Positions 1 through 4,156 of a stretch of 6,711 bases of DNA are shown in pieces. The stretch spans positions 1-6,711 of the forward strand of contig JACCZR010000027.1 of NCBI GenBank assembly GCA_013695855.1, given 5' to 3'. Numbering within the stretch: the first letter of the stretch is position 1; each line of letters starts with the position of its first letter. The notes below the pieces were generated by a model. That model was given only the letters and a program-made list of their open reading frames with translations, ran no database searches and was not told where the DNA came from. Made by a program: the position numbers and the translations under genes. The stretch comes from Thermoleophilaceae bacterium (GTDB lineage: Bacteria; Actinomycetota; Thermoleophilia; Solirubrobacterales; Thermoleophilaceae).

Positions 1-30
1 GAGGAGGCGGCGGGGGAGGAGGCGGCGGGG
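1..30 (+). repeat. Perfect 15-bp tandem duplication in the Gly-rich tail
   Basis: Bases 1-15 and 16-30 are identical (GAGGAGGCGGCGGGG). Read in the frame of the entering gene, this is a poly-Gly stretch. The unit is a multiple of three, so copy-number change would lengthen or shorten the tail without breaking the frame. The left edge of the array is cut by the window. Confidence 0.75.
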
Positions 31-98
31 GACGCCGCGAGGGCGGTGGGCGGGACCGCGGCAACGGTGGCGGCGGCCGCCGTGATCGCCGCGACTGA
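3..98 (+). CDS. pnp: C-terminal tail of a gene entering from the left, probably polynucleotide phosphorylase (partial)
   Basis: The frame starting at base 3 is open from the window edge to TGA at 96-98. It encodes 31 residues, almost all Gly, Arg, Asp and Asn: a run of ten Gly, then mixed Arg/Gly/Asp, ending RRDRRD. Low-complexity Gly/Arg/Asp tails after the S1 domain are common on actinobacterial PNPase, which degrades RNA 3'-to-5' with phosphate. None of the catalytic, KH or S1 regions is in view, so the name rests on context: in Actinobacteria, for example Mycobacterium tuberculosis gpsI followed by pepR, this gene directly precedes an M16 peptidase, as here. Only 4 bp separate its stop from the peptidase start. 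Another RNA-binding protein with an RGG-type tail cannot be excluded. The frame is firm; the identity is an inference. Confidence 0.6.
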   Translation, partial: GGGGGGGGGGRREGGGRDRGNGGGGRRDRRD

Positions 99-102
99 CC
101 GA

Positions 103-1398
103 GTGGCCGAAGCCCCTCAGACCCACCAGACCGCGGAGCTGCCTTCGGGCCTTCGGGTGGTCACCGAGCGCATGCCGTCCGTGCGCTCGGTGGCGATTGG
201 CCTCTGGGTCCGCACCGGCAGTCGCGACGAGATTCGCGAGCAGGCGGGGATCTCGCACTTCCTCGAGCACCTGTTGTTCAAGGGCACCGAGCGCTTCAGC
301 TCCGAGGAGATCGACCAGATCTTCGACGGCATGGGCGCGGAGGTGAACGCCGGCACGAGCAAGGAGACGACCTCGGTGTACGCGCGCTCGCTGGACCGCC
401 ACTCAGAGCGCGCGCTAGAGGTGATCGCCGACATGATGCTGGCCCCCGCCTACCGCGAGGTGGACTCCGAGCGCCAGGTCGTGATCGAGGAGATCGCCAT
501 GTACGAGGACGAGCCCTCGGACAAGGTCCACGACGTGCTGGCCGAGGCTGTCTTCGGTGACCACCCCCTGGGGCGGCCGATCATCGGCTCCGCCGACGTG
601 GTCGGCTCGGTTCCGATTCCCGACATCTCGGCCTACCACGACTCCCGGTATGTGGGCTCGAATCTGGTGCTCGCCGCCGCCGGGAACCTCGAGCACGAGA
701 GTGTGGTGGAGCAGGCCGAGCGCCTGCTCGGCGGCGACGGCTCCCGTGCCGAGCGCCCCAACGGCGCCGTCGCACCCGAGACGGCCGGGCCGGCCGTCCG
801 CTTCCACGTCAAGGAGACCGAGCAGTACCACCTGGCCCTGGGGGCGCCCGGCCTTCCACGCGGGGACGATCGGCGCTTCGTGCTGCGCGTGCTCGACACG
901 CTGCTGGGTGGCTCGAGCTCATCTCGCCTGTTTCAGGAGGTGCGCGAGAAGCGCGGCCTGGCCTACGCCGTCTATTCCTTTGCCAGCCACTTCGCCGACT
1001 CGGGCCAGGTGGGCGTATACGTGGGCACCCGCCCCGACAACGTGACCGAGGCGCTGAGCATCATCGGCGGCGAGCTGCGCCGCCTGCAGGCAGAGGACGT
1101 GCCTGCCGAGGAGCTCGAGCGCGCCAAGGAGAACGTCAAGGGTCGCACGGTGCTCTCCATGGAGTCCACGCTTTCGCGGATGAATCGCCTCGGCAGCGCG
1201 GTTCTCATGGAGGTGCCGATCCTGAGCCTCGACGAGCTGCTCGCGGCCATCGACGACGTGCAGGCCGAGGACGTGGCTGCGCTGGCTCGCGAGCTCTACG
1301 CGCCGGACCGGATGTCCGTCGCGGGAGTGGGAGCGAAGCAAGACGTCTTTCGCTCCGCGCTGGACGGAGTGAGCGAACAGCTGGCCGCCGCCCCGTGA
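103..1398 (+). CDS. M16-family zinc metallopeptidase (PepR / processing-peptidase-like)
   Basis: This is a protein of about 431 aa, normal for bacterial M16B peptidases. The inverted zinc motif HFLEH lies at residues 52-56 (bases 256-270), with the third ligand expected in EEIAMYEDEP at about 129-138; both are intact. The N-terminal M16 domain covers about 10-160 and the C-terminal M16_C domain about 165-345, including the conserved RGLAYAVYSF segment. There is no signal peptide, so it is probably cytoplasmic. The family degrades peptides or small unfolded proteins; the substrate here is unknown. The frame is open back to the window edge, and GTG 46 and GTG 82 are possible starts, but both overlap the Gly-rich gene. 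GTG 103 lies 4 bp after that gene's stop and puts the usual short N-terminus before ELPSGLRVVTE, so I prefer it. There is no clear Shine-Dalgarno, consistent with translational coupling. The stop overlaps dapB. Confidence 0.93.
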   Translation: MAEAPQTHQTAELPSGLRVVTERMPSVRSVAIGLWVRTGSRDEIREQAGISHFLEHLLFKGTERFSSEEIDQIFDGMGAEVNAGTSKETTSVYARSLDRHSERALEVIADMMLAPAYREVDSERQVVIEEIAMYEDEPSDKVHDVLAEAVFGDHPLGRPIIGSADVVGSVPIPDISAYHDSRYVGSNLVLAAAGNLEHESVVEQAERLLGGDGSRAERPNGAVAPETAGPAVRFHVKETEQYHLALGAPGLPRGDDRRFVLRVLDTLLGGSSSSRLFQEVREKRGLAYAVYSFASHFADSGQVGVYVGTRPDNVTEALSIIGGELRRLQAEDVPAEELERAKENVKGRTVLSMESTLSRMNRLGSAVLMEVPILSLDELLAAIDDVQAEDVAALARELYAPDRMSVAGVGAKQDVFRSALDGVSEQLAAAP

Positions 1399-2051
1399 TC
1401 GGTGTCGCCGTCTCAGGCGCCGCGGGGCGCATGGGACGGACGGTATGCGAAGCGGTCGAGTCCGCCGACGACCTGCAGCTGTGCGGCCGCGCCGACCCCG
1501 CGCTGGACACTCCGCTGGCCGACGTGCTGGGCGAGGCCGAGGTGGTCGTCGACTTCACGACCCCCGAGACCGCCCTGGCCAACGCTCGCGAATGTCTCGA
1601 GGCCGGCGTGCACTGCGTGATCGGCACCACGGGCGCCGACCTGACCGAGCTCGAGGGCGTGGGCTCGGCGAACCTGTTCTACGCACCGAACTTCGCCATC
1701 GGAGCGGTGCTGATGATGGAGGCTGCCAGGCTGGCCGCTCCGCACATGCCCGAGTGCGAGATCGTCGAGCTCCACCACGACCAAAAGCTCGATGCGCCGT
1801 CGGGCACCGCCATCCGCACCGCCGAGCTCATCGCCGAGGCGGGGGGCAGCGTGCATGAGCCGATCCACTCGGTCCGCCTGCCCGGGCTGGTGGCCCACCA
1901 GGAGGTGATCTTCGGCGGCGTGGGGCAGACGCTGTCGATCCGCCACGACACGATCTCGCGCGAGTCGTTCATGCCCGGCGTGCTGCTGGCGGTCAGGCGG
2001 ATCGGGTCGCTGGACCAGCGACTGACCGTGGGCCTCGAGAACCTGCTGTAG
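1395..2051 (+). CDS. dapB: 4-hydroxy-tetrahydrodipicolinate reductase
   Basis: DapB reduces 4-hydroxy-tetrahydrodipicolinate to tetrahydrodipicolinate with NAD(P)H in the cytosolic lysine/diaminopimelate pathway, the step after DapA. The 218-aa product starts with the Rossmann nucleotide-binding motif GAAGRMG (residues 8-14). It has VDFTTPE (52-58) and VIGTTG (75-80) of the cofactor site, YAPNFAIG (96-103), and the signature ELHHDQKLDAPSGTA (125-139). In that signature H127 and K131 match the catalytic His and Lys of E. coli DapB. The C-terminal FMPGVLLAVR segment is present. At 218 aa it is shorter than the usual 245-270 aa; it appears trimmed in the N-terminal domain and inter-motif loops, with no motif lost. 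GTG 1395 overlaps the stop of the M16 gene (GTGA, 4 bp), which fixes the start and implies coupled translation. Unlike in many Actinobacteria, dapA is not in the same transcription unit. Confidence 0.96.
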   Translation: MIGVAVSGAAGRMGRTVCEAVESADDLQLCGRADPALDTPLADVLGEAEVVVDFTTPETALANARECLEAGVHCVIGTTGADLTELEGVGSANLFYAPNFAIGAVLMMEAARLAAPHMPECEIVELHHDQKLDAPSGTAIRTAELIAEAGGSVHEPIHSVRLPGLVAHQEVIFGGVGQTLSIRHDTISRESFMPGVLLAVRRIGSLDQRLTVGLENLL

Positions 2052-2093
2052 GTGTAGTTCCCAAGTTAGCCTCGTGCGGACTGCGCAAGCTCA

Positions 2094-2109
2094 CCTTGGA
2101 CTGCCAAGG
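2094..2109. terminator. Small hairpin in the dapB / DUF3052 convergent spacer, possible weak terminator
   Basis: CCTTGG at 2094-2099 and CCAAGG at 2104-2109 form a perfect 6-bp stem with a 4-nt loop (ACTG). It lies about 42 bp after the dapB stop and about 50 bp beyond the stop of the convergent minus-strand gene, so it could serve both. No T-run follows on either strand, so it does not fit a canonical Rho-independent terminator, and a 6-bp stem can occur by chance. The rest of the spacer (2052-2159) holds only an 8-bp direct repeat, GGGAGCGG, at 2127-2134 and 2151-2158. Confidence 0.25.
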
Positions 2110-2159
2110 CCCTTCGGCGGTTCGACGGGAGCGGTCTCGCGCGGTATTTTGGGAGCGGG

Positions 2160-2585
2160 CTAGGCGGCGGCTTCGCGCGCGGGCTTGCGCAGCGCGCGCG
2201 GAACCACGAAACGGATGCCCGAGCGCTCCTCGTCAATCGAGCATGTCTTGTTGTCGATGAGGCCGTGACGCTTGCCGTGGGGCACGAGCGTCATCTGGTC
2301 GAGGTAGCCCTCGTGCCCGCGCTTTCGGGTGATGATCCACAGGCCGCCGGTGTCCCGAAGGCGCGGCCGGTAGCGGTCGAAGGTCGTCTCGGCCTCCTCG
2401 AGCGACTCCACGAGAACGACGGCCACGTCGAGTTGCCCCGAGCGGACCAGGCCGCGACCGAGCACGCTCTTGACGTCGCGGCGGAGGCCCGCGCCCACAT
2501 CGCCCGCCATCTCCACGCGCTGATCGGCGATCACGCCCAGCTTCTGAACGGTGCTGCGGTGGCTGTAGTCGCGTTCTGAAGACAT
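2160..2585 (-). CDS. DUF3052-family protein of unknown function
   Basis: This 141-aa soluble protein has no signal peptide or membrane segment. The N-terminus has the family's KLGVIADQRVEM segment (residues 15-26), where relatives have a KLGI-type motif. A hydrophobic strand, LDVAVVLVES, sits at 52-61, then an acidic helix (about 61-77) and GGLWIITRKRG (80-90). The C-terminal block HGLIDNKTCSIDEERSGIRFVVPRALR (107-133) closely resembles the DUF3052 ending in which a Gly-Leu-x-Asp-x-Lys-x-Cys-x-x-Asp-Glu segment precedes a Trp/Arg-Ser-Gly hydrophobic strand. The assignment is from memory of the family, whose biochemical role I do not know. The tail is basic and Ala-rich. It starts at ATG 2585 with no clear Shine-Dalgarno; a candidate promoter lies just upstream, so the mRNA leader may be very short. 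It is transcribed away from the Pro-rich gene and towards dapB, interrupting the usual dapB–dapA neighbourhood. Confidence 0.85.
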   Translation of the reverse strand: MSSERDYSHRSTVQKLGVIADQRVEMAGDVGAGLRRDVKSVLGRGLVRSGQLDVAVVLVESLEEAETTFDRYRPRLRDTGGLWIITRKRGHEGYLDQMTLVPHGKRHGLIDNKTCSIDEERSGIRFVVPRALRKPAREAAA

Positions 2586-2597
2586 CCCAAGACAGCA

Positions 2598-2626
2598 ATG
2601 TTACGCGGCGCCGTGTGGTCCGCTAA
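2598..2626 (-). promoter_or_regulatory. Candidate promoter for the DUF3052 gene
   Basis: On the minus strand, TTAGCG (2626-2621) lies 17 bp before TAACAT (2603-2598), a fair match to the -10 pattern TAnnnT. Transcription would begin near 2591, only about 5-6 nt before ATG 2585. That fits the absence of a Shine-Dalgarno and would make the mRNA nearly leaderless. The assignment rests on motif and spacing only; the -35 match is poor. Confidence 0.3.
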
Positions 2627-2634
2627 GCCTTCGA

Positions 2635-2649
2635 GCGAGCGGTGCTCGC
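2635..2649. repeat. Inverted repeat in the divergent spacer, possible operator
   Basis: GCGAGC (2635-2640) and GCTCGC (2644-2649) form a perfect 6-bp inverted repeat around a 3-bp centre. It lies between the candidate promoters of the divergent DUF3052 and Pro-rich genes, where a regulator could act on both. Six-base GC palindromes arise easily by chance in DNA of this composition, so support is weak. Confidence 0.22.
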
Positions 2650-2679
2650 CCGACCAACGCCCGGGCTGCGCTCCTCCGC

Positions 2680-2685
2680 TAACGT
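2680..2685 (+). promoter_or_regulatory. Candidate -10 element for the Pro-rich gene
   Basis: TAACGT at 2680-2685 fits the relaxed -10 pattern TAnnnT and lies 28 bp before the ATG at 2714. The expected transcript start near 2692 would leave about 22 nt of leader containing the purine-rich ribosome-binding site. No recognisable -35 hexamer is seen 16-18 bp upstream. Confidence 0.25.
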
Positions 2686-2695
2686 GGCACTTTCC

Positions 2696-2708
2696 AGAGG
2701 AAAGGGAG
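2696..2708 (+). promoter_or_regulatory. Strong ribosome-binding site that fixes the Pro-rich gene start
   Basis: The purine-rich run AGAGGAAAGGGAG ends 5 nt before ATG 2714. It is the clearest Shine-Dalgarno in the window; the other genes mostly rely on stop/start overlaps. It decides in favour of ATG 2714 over the upstream GTG at 2642. Confidence 0.7.
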
Positions 2709-2713
2709 AACCC

Positions 2714-3130
2714 ATGGGGTTCATGGACAAGGCCAAGAAGCTGGCCGATCAGGCCCAGCAGAAGATCAACGAGACCCAGAAGGGCTTCAACGAGAAACAG
2801 GCCCAGAAGGCCGGCGGTGGAGGGCCTCCGGCCCGCTATGACAGCCACGGCCGCCCGGTTGGCCAGGATGCCCCGCCGGCCGCCACGACCCCCCCTCCGT
2901 CGGGCCAGCCCGTCCACGGTGGCGATTCGGCGCCCGGCGCCAACACAGGTCCTGCCTTCTCGGCCCCGGCGCCCGTGCCGCCGGCCCAGCCCGCGGCCGC
3001 GCCGGAGCAGGCTCAGCCCCCGGCCCCATCGGCGGAGCAGGCGCCCTCGCCCCCGGCCGAGGAGGAGCAGCCCCCGCCGGTCCAGGGTCAGAACAACGCC
3101 ACGCCGGACCCGTTCAAGCCGATTCAGTAG
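2714..3130 (+). CDS. Small protein with charged helical N-terminus and long Pro/Ala/Gln-rich tail, unknown function
   Basis: The start is ATG 2714: a strong purine-rich Shine-Dalgarno (AGAGGAAAGGGAG, 2696-2708) ends 5 nt upstream. An in-frame GTG at 2642 would add 24 residues but places the ribosome site inside the gene. The product is 138 aa. Residues 1-33 (MGFMDKAKKLADQAQQKINE and on) are Lys/Gln/Glu-rich and predicted helical and amphipathic. A Gly linker and ARYDSHGRPVG (40-50) follow. Residues 52-127 are low-complexity, dominated by Pro, Ala and Gln with a few Glu. The tail ends DPFKPIQ. There is no signal peptide, transmembrane segment or Cys. Short actinobacterial proteins with this N-terminus and a YDxHGRPV motif are familiar to me as uncharacterised proteins; I know no function. 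The tail is probably disordered. It appears to be transcribed alone from the divergent spacer. Confidence 0.82.
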   Translation: MGFMDKAKKLADQAQQKINETQKGFNEKQAQKAGGGGPPARYDSHGRPVGQDAPPAATTPPPSGQPVHGGDSAPGANTGPAFSAPAPVPPAQPAAAPEQAQPPAPSAEQAPSPPAEEEQPPPVQGQNNATPDPFKPIQ

Positions 3131-3271
3131 TACTCCGCTGCCCCCGGTCGCGTAGCGCCGCTTGAGGTCCTGCCCGGTCCAGCGCAGGCGCTCGAGGGGG
3201 GTCAACTCCAGCGTCACCCCTTCGACCATCTTGCGCAAGCCGGAGTGGACGCGGTCATGGAGCAGCTCCAC
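3124..3271 (-). CDS. Possible small unrecognised minus-strand gene between the Pro-rich gene and dapA, frame broken or still open
   Basis: In the gap 3131-3244, GC by codon phase is about 92% at positions that would be third bases of a minus-strand frame, against 66% and 53% for its first and second bases. That is the pattern expected of coding DNA here; the dapA frame extended upstream would have only 66% at third bases. Read on the minus strand from GTG 3271 the protein begins VELLHDRVHSGLRKMVEG and continues through LELTPLERLRWTGQDLKRRYATG, a charged, plausibly helical sequence. An inner start is ATG 3229. The frame has no stop until it is deep antisense in the Pro-rich gene. Losing one base from the C5 run at 3141-3145 would give ...ATGAAEYY and TGA at 3126-3124, 48 aa in all. 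I do not recognise the protein. It may be a degraded gene, a sequencing-error casualty, or a chance pattern. Confidence 0.35.
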
Positions 3272-3282
3272 GAACCAACCGC

Positions 3283-3291
3283 TGGCATAAT
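3283..3291 (+). promoter_or_regulatory. Candidate extended -10 promoter of dapA–rnj
   Basis: TGGCATAAT contains the extended -10 dinucleotide TG, one spacer base, then CATAAT, which matches five of six consensus bases. It is an AT-rich island in very GC-rich surroundings. No -35 hexamer is apparent, as is usual for extended -10 promoters. Transcription would start at about 3297-3299, at or beside the preferred dapA TTG codon, implying a leaderless transcript for dapA and rnj. The reverse strand reads GATTATG here, so the island could also serve the putative divergent minus-strand gene. Confidence 0.4.
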
Positions 3292-3298
3292 CGCCGAC

Positions 3299-4156
3299 TT
3301 GGCGTTCGGCGGCATCCTCACCGCGATGGTCACCCCCTTCGACGCGGACGGGGAGATCGACGAGCACGCCTTCGTAGCCCTGCTGCACCACCTGCTGGAG
3401 GAGGCGGGCTCCGACGGCCTTGTGGTGGCCGGCACGACCGGGGAGGGCTCGACCATGAGCGACGCCGAGAAGTGTCGCCTCTGGGAGCTGGCGGTGGACG
3501 AGGCCGGCGGCGCGCCGGTCATCGCCGGCACGGGCTCGAACGACACCAAGCACAGCGCCGAGCTCACCCAGCGCGCGGACGCCATCGGCGTCGATGGCGT
3601 GCTGGTGGTCTCGCCTTACTACAACCGCCCCAACCGCCGAGGGATCGTGGCCCACTACCAGGCCGTGGCGGCGGCGACGGAGCGCCCGGTCGTGCTCTAC
3701 AACATTCCGCAGCGCTCAGCGATCGACATGCCCAACGACCTGCTCGCCGAGCTGGCCGAGATCGACAACGTGGTCGCCGTCAAGCAGGCGCGCTACGAGC
3801 AGCTCGAGCCGGTCGAGGGCCTGAGCCTGCTGGCCGGAAACGACGACATGCTGCCCGACGTGCTCGACATGGGCGGTACCGGCGGGATCCTGGTGGCCTC
3901 CCATGTCGCAGGCCACGAGATGAGGCGCATGATCGACGAGCCCGATAGCCGCCGAGAGATCCACGATTCGCTGACCGGGCTCTACGAGGCGCTCGGGGTG
4001 GCACCGGCCGCGTGCTCGGTGAAAGGCGCCCTCGAGATGCTCGGCCACGAGGCCGGCGTGCCGCGCCTTCCGTACGTTGAGCTCACCCGGCACGAAGCCG
4101 CCACGGTGCGCGAGGCGCTCGAGCGCCACGGCCTGCCAGCGAGCGCCAAGGCTTGA
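3299..4156 (+). CDS. dapA: 4-hydroxy-tetrahydrodipicolinate synthase
   Basis: DapA condenses pyruvate with aspartate semialdehyde, the first committed step of diaminopimelate/lysine synthesis, using a (beta/alpha)8 barrel. From TTG 3299 the product is 285 aa and starts MAFGGILTAMVTPF, aligning with the E. coli N-terminus MFTGSIVAIVTPM. On this numbering the Schiff-base lysine is K162 in VVAVKQAR (E. coli K161). The triad tyrosine is Y134 in LYNIPQR (E. coli Y133), and Thr46/47 lie in GTTGEGST. PYYNRP is at 106-111 and the substrate-carboxylate Arg is R139 (E. coli R138). The usual KEA and PSRTG motifs read KQA and PQRSA, which spares catalytic residues. The frame is open upstream to 3131, so GTG 3245 (303 aa) and ATG 3257 (299 aa) are alternatives. 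I prefer TTG 3299 because the extra residues are unlike DapA and third-base GC falls off upstream. The stop overlaps rnj. Confidence 0.95.
   Translation: MAFGGILTAMVTPFDADGEIDEHAFVALLHHLLEEAGSDGLVVAGTTGEGSTMSDAEKCRLWELAVDEAGGAPVIAGTGSNDTKHSAELTQRADAIGVDGVLVVSPYYNRPNRRGIVAHYQAVAAATERPVVLYNIPQRSAIDMPNDLLAELAEIDNVVAVKQARYEQLEPVEGLSLLAGNDDMLPDVLDMGGTGGILVASHVAGHEMRRMIDEPDSRREIHDSLTGLYEALGVAPAACSVKGALEMLGHEAGVPRLPYVELTRHEAATVREALERHGLPASAKA

Noticed and set aside
46..102. GTG 46 as start of the M16 peptidase
   Set aside because: It would overlap the Gly-rich tail of the preceding gene by 53 bp and add an Ala/Val/Thr stretch unlike M16 N-termini; GTG 103 follows the upstream stop by 4 bp.
2171..2200. 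CG-rich inverted repeats (CGCGCGC...GCGCGCG) near 2171-2200
   Set aside because: They lie inside the C-terminal Arg/Ala codons of the DUF3052 gene and are expected from alternating CG composition.
2598..3155. Plus-strand frame of 185 codons overlapping the Pro-rich gene
   Set aside because: It is an Arg/Pro/Ser-rich frame-shifted reading of the Pro-rich gene, without a ribosome site; the 2714-3130 frame has a clear Shine-Dalgarno and a sensible N-terminus.
3181..3192. AGCGC-AG-GCGCT palindrome as a terminator after the Pro-rich gene
   Set aside because: The 2-nt loop is too small for a hairpin, and there is no T-run. It also lies inside the region with minus-strand coding periodicity.
2531..3655. 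Long minus-strand open frame (374 codons) across the Pro-rich gene and the start of dapA
   Set aside because: Most of it is antisense to two supported genes and reads as Arg/Leu/Gly repeats. Only the part over 3131-3271 has a coding signature of its own, and that is reported separately.
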